This document shows positions 1 through 6,509 of a DNA stretch of 45,689 nucleotides, piece after piece. The translations under genes were made by a program, and so were the position numbers. Origin of the DNA: an uncultured Bacteroidales bacterium (GTDB lineage Bacteria; Bacteroidota; Bacteroidia; Bacteroidales; FEN-979); assembly GCA_903828645.1 (NCBI GenBank), contig CAIKNA010000286.1:1-45689 (forward strand), written 5' to 3'. The notes under the pieces are model-generated. The model was not told the origin of the DNA. It saw nothing but the letters and a program-made list of their open reading frames with translations, and ran no database searches. How positions within the stretch are numbered: position 1 is the stretch's first letter; every line of letters starts with the position of its first letter.

Positions 1-619
1 AAAGGTGCCGCTGTTGAATGCCAGCGTGACGGGCGAATACTCCGCGGTTCCGGTTGCATCCCCCACAGGGAATGTAAAACTCGTTGCCGACGGGAACTCC
101 TTCTGAAGTTGCCCGGTGGAGGTTGGAACGATCATATTGGCTGCGGCGGGTGTACCGGCAACCGTAGCAGCAGGTCCCAGAAGAAGGTTGTAGGTACCCA
201 GGTTTACAAGCCCGTTGGTCAGCGTCAGCACCCCGTTTACCCGGGTATTCCCGGCAACGGTAAGACCGGCGGCATTGGCCAGTTCGAAATTCTGAATCAC
301 ATTCTGGCCGCTGATTGACTGGTTGACCGTACCCGAAAACACCACCGATCCGCTTCCAAGGGAATTGGCCGAAGTGTTCTGATTGATGAGGTCTTTCTTC
401 AGGACAAGGGTTCCCTGTATATCCACCACTCCACCCGAATTTAAAACCACATTCATGGAGGAGTTCATGGAGGAGGCAGGATTGATTTTAACCGTCGTGC
501 CGTTGAAGACAGTCATTTGCGAATAGCCGGTAATGGAACAGATGCAAAGGAACAGGAACGTAACGGGCCAGGTGCGATGAAATCGCTTGCCAATCGCGAT
601 GGAAGATAGTTTTCTCATG
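1..619 (-). CDS. Secreted repeat-type surface protein, N-terminal part only (runs off the window)
   Basis: An open frame runs from an ATG at 619 to the left edge without a stop, so about 206 residues of the N-terminus are visible. It starts with a basic stretch and a hydrophobic signal peptide (about residues 17-33, ending near TGYSQ). The rest is low in charge and rich in Ser, Thr, Asn, Gly and Val, with short beta-type repeats such as NGTTVKINPASSMNSSMN and NGVLTLTNGLVNLGTYNLLL. This is the texture of large Bacteroidota surface or T9SS cargo proteins. No catalytic domain can be named. A TAnnTTTG promoter lies 40 bp upstream. The function is unknown. The confidence is in it being a real exported protein. 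Confidence 0.75.
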
Positions 620-658
620 GTTTATGTTGTTTAACCAATATTCACTTAGAATAATTTA

Positions 659-666
659 CAAAGGTA
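659..666 (-). promoter_or_regulatory. Bacteroidota -7 promoter element (TACCTTTG) for the secreted protein
   Basis: TACCTTTG on the minus strand matches the phylum -7 consensus TAnnTTTG. It lies about 40 bp before the ATG at 619. The rest of the 620-815 gap shows nothing else recognisable. Confidence 0.6.
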
Positions 667-815
667 GGTGAGCCGGCATGACAAATCAATGGTGGAAAGC
701 TGTAAAAAGCTGCTGCGGAAAACCGGAATACGACTTTCTGCTGCAAGTTCTTGTGCAAATAATGATGACAACCAGGCAGGGTAATTTCCGGAGAAAAAGA
801 TAAAAGGGTTGGGTG

Positions 816-1832
816 TTATGATTTCCCGGCAACATCGTCCAGGTAGAGCGCTGAGATCTCCCTTACAGACTCCTCCACAGGACGGAAAGCAAAGTTCAGG
901 GTTTTACATAGTTTATCGCTTGAATAGGAATATAACTGGGAGGTGGTTGCTGCCATTTCGCGGGTGACTTCGGGCACCGATCCGGTGAGGAAAGAGCGAA
1001 TCGCCTCCACCCTCCAGGCAACTGAAGTCATGGCAGGAGGAACGTTGACCGAGGGAGCCGGCTTACCCATGTGCCTGGCAATGAGGCCAAAAAAATCCTG
1101 GTATGAAAGATTTTCCGCCGAACAGACAAACCGTTCCCCGAAATGGTTTCCGTCCATCAGGTCAATCATGGCAATGCAGATATCCCTTACATCAACATAG
1201 CCATTTGTACCACGGGTGTAGTATTTCAGTCCTTCGTACACAAGCCGGAACAACCCGGAGTTATCCTGCCAGAAACCAGGGCCCAGGATAACGGAAGGGT
1301 TGATGATCACGGCATTCAATCCCTCTTCCATGCCCCTCCATATTTCACGCTCGGCCCCATACTTGCTGATGCCATATACCGAATTTTTTTTTGAAGGGAC
1401 CCAGTAAGTCTCCTCGGTGGAGAGCTCTTTGTTTTCGGTCCTTCCAAGCGTTGCCACTGAACTGACGTAGCAGAATTTCGCCACCTTGTTTGCGATCGCC
1501 TGGTTTACCAGGTTCGCGGTACCTTCGATATTCACCCTGAGCATGGATTGATGGTCCTTCGGATAAAATGAAACAACAGCTCCTGCATGGTAAATTTCCG
1601 TGATACCCTCCATGGCATCTTCGATGGCGCCGAAATCCATGAGGTCGGCATCCACCCAGCGGATTTTACCGGCGAGTTCGTCCGGGCCCGGAGTATAATA
1701 GGAGAATATCTTGCGGACCATCGCAATGTTGCTGGCCGGGCGTTTGATGGCGCGGATCTCTTTCCCTTTTTTTAACAGGTCAAGAAGCAGGTGGGAACCA
1801 AGAAGGCCGGTTCCTCCGGTTACGAGGATCAT
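816..1832 (-). CDS. NAD(P)-dependent epimerase/dehydratase (extended SDR family)
   Basis: This 338-residue protein has a Rossmann fold at its N-terminus. The dinucleotide motif GGTGLLG is at residues 6-12, and a serine of the active-site strand (CYVSSVATLG) is near 124-125. The YGISK motif at 153-157 supplies the catalytic Tyr and Lys. The overall pattern is like dihydroflavonol-4-reductase or 3-beta-HSD-type reductases acting on sugar, sterol or flavonoid-like carbonyls. The substrate cannot be told. A TTG 24 bp upstream (1856) is in frame but forms the end of the TACCTTTG promoter at 1861-1854. The ATG at 1832, giving MILVTGG directly, is therefore the start. It is transcribed divergently from the cation exporter. 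Confidence 0.88.
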   Translation of the reverse strand: MILVTGGTGLLGSHLLLDLLKKGKEIRAIKRPASNIAMVRKIFSYYTPGPDELAGKIRWVDADLMDFGAIEDAMEGITEIYHAGAVVSFYPKDHQSMLRVNIEGTANLVNQAIANKVAKFCYVSSVATLGRTENKELSTEETYWVPSKKNSVYGISKYGAEREIWRGMEEGLNAVIINPSVILGPGFWQDNSGLFRLVYEGLKYYTRGTNGYVDVRDICIAMIDLMDGNHFGERFVCSAENLSYQDFFGLIARHMGKPAPSVNVPPAMTSVAWRVEAIRSFLTGSVPEVTREMAATTSQLYSYSSDKLCKTLNFAFRPVEESVREISALYLDDVAGKS

Positions 1833-1853
1833 TGGCTGGGGGTTTTGGATGTG

Positions 1854-1861
1854 CAAAGGTA
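1854..1861 (-). promoter_or_regulatory. -7 promoter element (TACCTTTG) for the SDR gene
   Basis: This minus-strand TAnnTTTG match lies about 22 bp before the ATG at 1832. It contains the apparent upstream TTG start, which it therefore excludes. Confidence 0.65.
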
Positions 1862-1930
1862 GGAAAAGGATGGGATTTGCGCAGAGCTACAGGGGAGGGA
1901 GCAGGTAAAAAGGCATATCATAAAAATAGG

Positions 1931-1938
1931 TAATTTTG
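1931..1938 (+). promoter_or_regulatory. -7 promoter element (TAATTTTG) for the cation exporter
   Basis: TAATTTTG ends only 4 bp before the ATG at 1943. With a start site about 7 bp beyond the element, the mRNA would be leaderless or nearly so. Confidence 0.6.
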
Positions 1939-1942
1939 GGCA

Positions 1943-2845
1943 ATGGAAAAACATGCGCATCATCATGAATCGGTTGGGGCAAGGTTGCTGCTGGCCATCC
2001 TTCTGAACGGGTTGATCACCATCCTGGAGATTGCAGGGGGAATGATGTCGAACAGCCTCGCACTGGCCTCAGACGGCATTCATAACCTGGGGGATACGCT
2101 GGCGCTTATCCTTGCCTGGGTGGCAAGCAAAGTGGGCACACGCAAGCCAGATCAGAAGCGGACTTTCGGCTATCATCGCTTTGAAATTTTATCGGCTTTT
2201 ATCAATGCTTCCATCCTTACGGCTATTTCGATCTACCTGGGCTGGGAAGCCTTCCTGCGCTTTCTGCACCCGGAACAGGTAAAGTCGGTTCTGATGCTGA
2301 TTATCGCATCAGCAGGACTGTTCGTAAACCTGGGCTCCATGCTCTTTTTGAAACGGGATGCAAAAACAAGTCTGAACATCAAAGCTGCCTATGTTCATCT
2401 CCTGGGCGACACGCTTTCATCAGTGGCGGTGATAGCCGGTGCGATTCTTATCTATTTTACCCGGATGGTGTGGATTGATCCTGCGCTCACGCTGATCATC
2501 AGCATGGTGATCCTGATCCAGGCTTACCGGATCCTGCGCGAATCTGTTGACATTCTGATGCAAAGCACTCCCCCGGACCTGATCCTTTCGAAAATCAAAC
2601 TAAAGATCGAAGAGCATCCCCTTGTAAGGAATGTACATCACATTCATTGCTGGCAACTCCAGGATCACGACATCCTGTTCGAAGCACACATCGAAACCTC
2701 GAGGGATATGTTGCTGAGTGAATCCTGCAAACTGCTGGCGGAGATTGAACAGCAACTCATGGAAAATTTTCACATTTCCCACACCACCCTGCAGGTTGAA
2801 TTTGAGGCATGCATTGATACTGAGATGATCCGGCAACCGGGGTGA
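1943..2845 (+). CDS. Cation diffusion facilitator (CDF) family metal exporter, CzcD-like
   Basis: This 300-residue inner-membrane protein should export Zn(II) or related divalent metals in exchange for protons. It has a short His-rich N-terminus (HAHHH at 4-8) and about six membrane segments. The two intramembrane metal sites are DGIHNLGD (D44, H47, D51) in TM2 and HLLGD (H152, D156) in TM5. A cytoplasmic C-terminal domain with conserved HHIHCWQL follows. The ATG follows a TAnnTTTG promoter almost directly. Its stop is 1 bp from the stop of the convergent sugar transporter. Metal specificity cannot be read from the sequence. It lies about 1.3 kb from the mercury-methylation operon but is not part of it. 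Confidence 0.92.
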   Translation: MEKHAHHHESVGARLLLAILLNGLITILEIAGGMMSNSLALASDGIHNLGDTLALILAWVASKVGTRKPDQKRTFGYHRFEILSAFINASILTAISIYLGWEAFLRFLHPEQVKSVLMLIIASAGLFVNLGSMLFLKRDAKTSLNIKAAYVHLLGDTLSSVAVIAGAILIYFTRMVWIDPALTLIISMVILIQAYRILRESVDILMQSTPPDLILSKIKLKIEEHPLVRNVHHIHCWQLQDHDILFEAHIETSRDMLLSESCKLLAEIEQQLMENFHISHTTLQVEFEACIDTEMIRQPG

Positions 2846-2846
2846 A

Positions 2847-3995
2847 TCAGGCTTTTTTCAGGCTGAAGGCGGTGAACAGCAGGTATAACATCGCTATGAG
2901 CAATACGGCCAGCCCCCCGGCCTGCCCCATGGCATCGGAAACGACCCCCATCAGGGGAGGAATTACGGCACCCCCGGCTACGCCCATGATCATCAGTCCT
3001 GAGATCTCATTGGCACGCCCTGGCATCTTCAGCAAGGCAGCGGAGAAAATAATGGAAAAGACGTTGGCCACGGCAAATCCGATTACAAAAACCAGTACCA
3101 GGATTGCCCAGAGGTTATTCAGCATAAGCAAGGAAACCATACCGATAATGGCAACGAACATGCTGATGATGAAAAATTTCCTTGCGGGAAACTTTACCAG
3201 GAGGATGGCTCCAATAAAAGTTCCCGTGGTCCGGGCAATAAAGTACAAACTGGTACCCAAACCTGCCTGACTCAGGAGAATGTGGCATCGCTCCATCAGG
3301 AATTTTGGAACCGTGATGTTCAGCCCTACGTCAATCCCGACAACGGAAATGATGCCAAGGAAGAACATCAGGATGGTTTTATCATTCAGCAAACCGAAAC
3401 AGGCTGCAAAAGAGGATGTTTTCCCTTCGACCGGTTTCTCCTCAATCGGGGTGAGCAGCAGCCACAGTGTGGAAAGCAGGGTAACGGCCGCAAAGATCGG
3501 GAAGAGCATCTTCCAGTTGTGAAGACCTGCCGCGGCAAAACCTGCAATTACCGGGCCCAGAAAGGAGGCAATGGCTTTGATAAACTGTCCCCAGGTGAGG
3601 CTGCTGGTAAGGCGGTCGCCACGTACAACATTGGAAAGCAGCGGGTTGAGTGATACCTGGAGGATCGTATTCCCGATACCAAGGAGGGCAAAAGCCACCA
3701 GGACCACCTCAAACCTGTAGGCAATCAACGGGACCAGCATGGCCACGAAGGTGACGGCCATGCTCAGCACGACGGTTTTTTTCCGACCGATCGAATTCAT
3801 CAGCAGCCCGGTCGGAACGGCGAATACGCCAAACCAGAGGAAGACCATCATCGGCAACAGGTTGGCCAGCGAGTCGCTCAGGCTGAAATCCTGTTTGATG
3901 TAATTGGTGGCTATGCCAACCACATCGACAAATCCCATGATAAAAAACCCGAACAAAACGGGCAGCAGTCTGGAGAAGGAGTTTTCGTTTTTCAT
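2847..3995 (-). CDS. Sugar MFS transporter of the FHS (fucose/glucose permease) type
   Basis: This 382-residue, 12-segment major-facilitator protein has the FHS-type N-terminus (FFIMGFVDVVGIATNYIKQ) and the cytoplasmic loop NSIGRKK after TM2. It probably imports a hexose or deoxyhexose with protons across the inner membrane. There are no enzymes nearby to fix the substrate. It reads away from the hgc operon, sharing a 175-bp divergent intergenic region that carries a promoter for each direction and two short palindromes. It is slightly short for the family (about 400-430), but both ends are intact. Confidence 0.88.
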   Translation of the reverse strand: MKNENSFSRLLPVLFGFFIMGFVDVVGIATNYIKQDFSLSDSLANLLPMMVFLWFGVFAVPTGLLMNSIGRKKTVVLSMAVTFVAMLVPLIAYRFEVVLVAFALLGIGNTILQVSLNPLLSNVVRGDRLTSSLTWGQFIKAIASFLGPVIAGFAAAGLHNWKMLFPIFAAVTLLSTLWLLLTPIEEKPVEGKTSSFAACFGLLNDKTILMFFLGIISVVGIDVGLNITVPKFLMERCHILLSQAGLGTSLYFIARTTGTFIGAILLVKFPARKFFIISMFVAIIGMVSLLMLNNLWAILVLVFVIGFAVANVFSIIFSAALLKMPGRANEISGLMIMGVAGGAVIPPLMGVVSDAMGQAGGLAVLLIAMLYLLFTAFSLKKA

Positions 3996-4021
3996 GATCT
4001 GGTATTTGATTACCCGGAGGG

Positions 4022-4029
4022 CAAATATA
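4022..4029 (-). promoter_or_regulatory. -7 promoter element (TATATTTG) for the sugar transporter
   Basis: This minus-strand TAnnTTTG match lies 26 bp before the ATG at 3995. A 13-bp palindrome abuts it on the upstream side. Confidence 0.6.
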
Positions 4030-4030
4030 A

Positions 4031-4043
4031 TGAAGTTACTTCA
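4031..4043. promoter_or_regulatory. 13-bp palindrome, possible operator of the sugar transporter
   Basis: TGAAGT-T-ACTTCA has perfect 6-bp arms around one base. It lies next to the minus-strand -7 element, between the -7 and -33 positions. A repressor bound here would block that promoter. No regulator gene is adjacent. Confidence 0.35.
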
Positions 4044-4101
4044 TACCCAAACTGTTTTTTCGGACTTGAAACAGCCGCCAAACAAAACTGAATATTTTTT
4101 G

Positions 4102-4115
4102 ACGTATTATTACGT
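4102..4115. promoter_or_regulatory. Inverted repeat ACGTA-N4-TACGT, possible operator of the hgc operon
   Basis: This inverted repeat has perfect 5-bp arms around TTAT. It starts 31 bp before the TATATTTG element and so overlaps the expected -33 region of the hgc operon promoter. That is a plausible repressor or activator site. No ArsR- or MerR-type gene is in the window, so the regulator, if any, is encoded elsewhere. Confidence 0.35.
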
Positions 4116-4132
4116 TATTTAAAAAGATGATG

Positions 4133-4140
4133 TATATTTG
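4133..4140 (+). promoter_or_regulatory. -7 promoter element (TATATTTG) of the hgc operon
   Basis: This TAnnTTTG match lies 31 bp before the ATG at 4171. The next three genes follow with gaps of 4 and 6 bp and a 4-bp overlap, so this is the likely single promoter for all four. Confidence 0.65.
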
Positions 4141-4170
4141 TTGCGGTTCACAATATTCAGAGAGGCATCC

Positions 4171-4461
4171 ATGGAAAAAGATCATAACGAAAAAATCCCG
4201 GTTGAAAACAAGCCTGATCCGCAGGATTGCGGGTGCGAAGGAAACTGCTGTCCACCTAAAAAAAACAACCTGCTCACAAAGGTGATCTTCATGGTTGTCG
4301 TCCTGATGGCCATCGGCATCATCGCGGTCAAACTCTTTCACCATTCTGACCCTGTTGCCGAGAAGCAGACACAATGCACCCCCGGTTCGGGTTGCTGCGA
4401 TACCGTCAAAGCCGCATCGTGCGATACCACCAAAGGTTCCTCATGCTGCCCTAAAAAATAG
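4171..4461 (+). CDS. Small cysteine-rich single-span membrane protein, first gene of the hgc operon
   Basis: I do not recognise a named family. The protein has 96 residues and ten cysteines. Residues 1-33 hold CGC (20-22) and CC (26-27) in CEGNCCPP. One membrane helix spans about 34-56 (VIFMVVVLMAIGIIAVKLF). The tail holds C69, CC (75-76), C84 and CC (92-93), ending SSCCPKK. Vicinal cysteine pairs thus occur on both sides of the membrane, a pattern suited to binding soft metals or exchanging thiols. The in-frame TTG at 4138 is part of the promoter, so the ATG at 4171 is the start. The next gene begins 4 bp after its stop, and the set continues into hgcA and hgcB. A role in mercury or thiol handling is inferred from context only. 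Confidence 0.72.
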   Translation: MEKDHNEKIPVENKPDPQDCGCEGNCCPPKKNNLLTKVIFMVVVLMAIGIIAVKLFHHSDPVAEKQTQCTPGSGCCDTVKAASCDTTKGSSCCPKK

Positions 4462-4465
4462 CCGT

Positions 4466-5167
4466 ATGCACACATGGATAAACCAGGTCCTGGCCAGCGA
4501 GCATGCGACCATTACCGTTCTGACAGCAGTATTCCTGATGGGCATGATCAGCGTGGTGACCTGCGGGTGTAATTTCGCGGTGATCGGTGTCGTTGCCGGA
4601 TACACAGGGGCCAGTTCTTCATCGGGAGATAAAAGAGCAATATACCTGAGAGGATTTTCTTTTCTCATCGGAGCGGTTATTTCCATGGCTGTAATCGGAT
4701 CGTTGTTCGGGTTTGCAGGCAGGATCATCAGCAATTCCCTGGGGAGTTACTGGAAAATAGCTGCGGGGCTCATCGCCATCCTTTTCGGCCTCTATTCCAT
4801 GGACCTGGTTCCATTTAAAATTCCCGGGCTTAACATCAAACCGAGCCGGTCGCGGCAAAATATTTTTTCAGCCATCCTCTTCGGGCTGGCTATCGGGGGG
4901 CTCTCAACTGCCCTGAATTCATGCTGCAACCCGGTTTTCCCGGTCATACTTGCTGCCTCTTTCGTGAAGGGAAGCGCTGTTTGGGGGCTGATGATGCTGA
5001 CAGCATTTGCACTTGGATACGGAATCCCGCTTGCCGCGATGATCGTCGGGTTCAGCCTGGGGCTGGGAAAAGTTTCAAAAACACTCACCGTGATCGGAAC
5101 AATTGCAAAATACGGCGGAGGAATTGCCTTGGTAACCCTGGGTTTCTATTTCCTTTTAACCCTTTAG
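4466..5167 (+). CDS. CcdA/DsbD-like transmembrane thiol/metal transport protein in the hgc operon
   Basis: This 233-residue polytopic protein has about six membrane segments arranged as two similar halves, like the membrane domain of DsbD/CcdA (cytochrome c biogenesis transmembrane region). Those proteins pass electrons across the membrane using one cysteine in each half. Here the equivalent spots hold pairs: VTCGCNF (C33, C35) and NSCCNPVFPV (C153, C154), the second next to the conserved Pro. The doubled cysteines are unusual and would suit metal chelation as well as disulfide exchange. Upstream in-frame ATGs fall inside the previous gene, so the ATG at 4466 is preferred. hgcA starts 6 bp after its stop. 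A link to mercury methylation is inference from operon position. Confidence 0.8.
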   Translation: MHTWINQVLASEHATITVLTAVFLMGMISVVTCGCNFAVIGVVAGYTGASSSSGDKRAIYLRGFSFLIGAVISMAVIGSLFGFAGRIISNSLGSYWKIAAGLIAILFGLYSMDLVPFKIPGLNIKPSRSRQNIFSAILFGLAIGGLSTALNSCCNPVFPVILAASFVKGSAVWGLMMLTAFALGYGIPLAAMIVGFSLGLGKVSKTLTVIGTIAKYGGGIALVTLGFYFLLTL

Positions 5168-5173
5168 ATCATC

Positions 5174-6211
5174 ATGGAACCAGCCTTTATTTGTGGTCAT
5201 CTTCAAACGGGAGCAGGAATTGTTCCCCGGGTATTCACGACCTGGAGCCGCCAGGATCATCTGGATGCCATAAAAGTAAGATGGGCGGCCGGGAGGATGA
5301 ATTACCGTGTTTTGCCCGGGCTTTATGCCACAGGTGCTCCCGGCCGGAATTCACATGTGTTTGTTACCGGAAATTACAAACTCAGCTTCGACCATCTCAG
5401 GCGTGCCCTGAACGGGATCGACGCATGGATGCTCGTAATTGACACCAGGGGGATCAATGTATGGTGCGCTGCCGGGAAGGGCACTTTCGGGACAACAGAA
5501 CTGGCTAATCGTATCCGCCTTCATCACCTGGACCAGCTGGTGGATCACAGGAGACTGATCCTTCCGCAACTTGGGGCCACCGGGGTTGCCGCACATGAAG
5601 TGAAGAAGATGACCGGGTTCACCGTGGTATACGGCCCGGTGAAGGCCATCGATATCAGGGATTTTCTCGAAGCAGGGGAAAAATCCTGCGAATCGATGCG
5701 TCGGGTTACATTTCCCATGGCCGAGCGGCTGAAACTGATCCCGGTTGACCTGTTCTACGGAAAGTATTACCTGCTGATCGTACCCGCGGTTTTCTTTTTG
5801 CTTTCGGGTTTCACTCCGTCGGGATATTCGTTTGATCTTGCCCTCCATTCGGGATGGAAGACCACGGTAAACCTCTTTGCCGGTTACCTGTCGGGGTGTG
5901 CCCTGACCCCTGCCCTGCTGCCCTGGATTCCTTTTCGAAGTTTTTCCCTGAAGGGTCTTGCCACAGGCTGGCTGGTTGCCATTCTTCTAGCTTCGGCAGG
6001 CATGCTGGGATCGGGTGTGGGCGACCTGTTCCCGTGGTTCCTGATCCTGGGAGGAGTGTCGTCGTTCATGGCGATGAATTTCACCGGATCCTCCACCTTT
6101 ACTTCGCTTTCGGGTGTTCAGAAAGAGATGAAAACAGCTTTGCCTGTCCAGATTTCCATGGTGATTGTGGGCCTGGCGGGATGGATATTAACCAGATTTG
6201 TTGATCTATGA
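5174..6211 (+). CDS. hgcA: HgcA, corrinoid-dependent mercury methyltransferase
   Basis: HgcA carries a methyl group on its cobamide and transfers it to Hg(II), making methylmercury. It is a membrane protein with a cytoplasmic corrinoid domain. The 345 residues match the family length. The diagnostic cap-helix motif NVWCAAGKGTFGT is at 95-107, with C98 as the lower axial cobalt ligand. About five membrane helices follow (near 197-212, 230-250, 261-279, 285-303 and 322-342), and the family block MNFTGSSTFTSLSGV is at 301-315. The motif and the membrane domain distinguish it from the related CdhD/AcsC subunit of CO dehydrogenase/acetyl-CoA synthase. The start at 5174 lies 6 bp after the CcdA-like gene. 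The stop overlaps the hgcB start (ATGA). Nothing essential is missing. Confidence 0.95.
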   Translation: MEPAFICGHLQTGAGIVPRVFTTWSRQDHLDAIKVRWAAGRMNYRVLPGLYATGAPGRNSHVFVTGNYKLSFDHLRRALNGIDAWMLVIDTRGINVWCAAGKGTFGTTELANRIRLHHLDQLVDHRRLILPQLGATGVAAHEVKKMTGFTVVYGPVKAIDIRDFLEAGEKSCESMRRVTFPMAERLKLIPVDLFYGKYYLLIVPAVFFLLSGFTPSGYSFDLALHSGWKTTVNLFAGYLSGCALTPALLPWIPFRSFSLKGLATGWLVAILLASAGMLGSGVGDLFPWFLILGGVSSFMAMNFTGSSTFTSLSGVQKEMKTALPVQISMVIVGLAGWILTRFVDL

Positions 6212-6504
6212 CCGGATTCGTATACCTTACAGATGTAGTGACCCTTCAACTGGATGTTGAAAAATGCACCGGTTGCCGGATGTGCCTGATGGTTTGCCCC
6301 CATGCTGTTTTTGAGATTGAAAATAAAAGAGCGTCAATCCGCAACAGGGACTTTTGCATGGAGTGCGGGGCCTGTTCGAAAAATTGTCCCGAAGGCGCCA
6401 TCTCTGTAAAATCGGGCGTTGGCTGTGCAGCCGGCATCCTCAACGGACTTATCCGCGGGACGGAACCCACCTGCGATTGCGATTCAGGCGGCGGGTGTTG
6501 CTGA
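6208..6504 (+). CDS. hgcB: HgcB, ferredoxin partner of HgcA
   Basis: HgcB is a 2[4Fe-4S] ferredoxin thought to reduce the HgcA corrinoid and to bind or hand over Hg(II). The 98 residues contain two CX2CX2CX3C clusters: C20, C23, C26, C30 and C50, C53, C56, C60 (FCMECGACSKNCPEGAI). The extra conserved cysteine of the family is at C73 in GVGCA. The tail carries C89, C91 and the terminal pair C97-C98. Each is a known hallmark of HgcB that ordinary ferredoxins lack. The ATG at 6208 overlaps the hgcA stop by four bases, so translation should be coupled. It ends 5 bp before the convergent beta-barrel gene, and no hairpin terminator is visible between them. Confidence 0.95.
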   Translation: MTGFVYLTDVVTLQLDVEKCTGCRMCLMVCPHAVFEIENKRASIRNRDFCMECGACSKNCPEGAISVKSGVGCAAGILNGLIRGTEPTCDCDSGGGCC

Positions 6505-6509
6505 CAAAA

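Noticed and set aside
1943-2845. CzcD-like exporter as part of the hgc system
   Set aside because: It is on the other side of a convergent sugar transporter, has its own promoter and a general Zn-type motif. Proximity alone is not enough.
4466-5167. MerT-type mercury transporter
   Set aside because: The protein has about six helices and the two-halved CcdA/DsbD layout. MerT has three helices and a different cysteine context. A mercury role stays an inference.
5174-6211. HgcA as the corrinoid subunit (CdhD/AcsC) of CO dehydrogenase/acetyl-CoA synthase
   Set aside because: It has the NVWCAAGK cap-helix motif, five C-terminal membrane helices and a partner ferredoxin with HgcB-specific cysteines, none of which CdhD shows. 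No acs or cooS genes are nearby.
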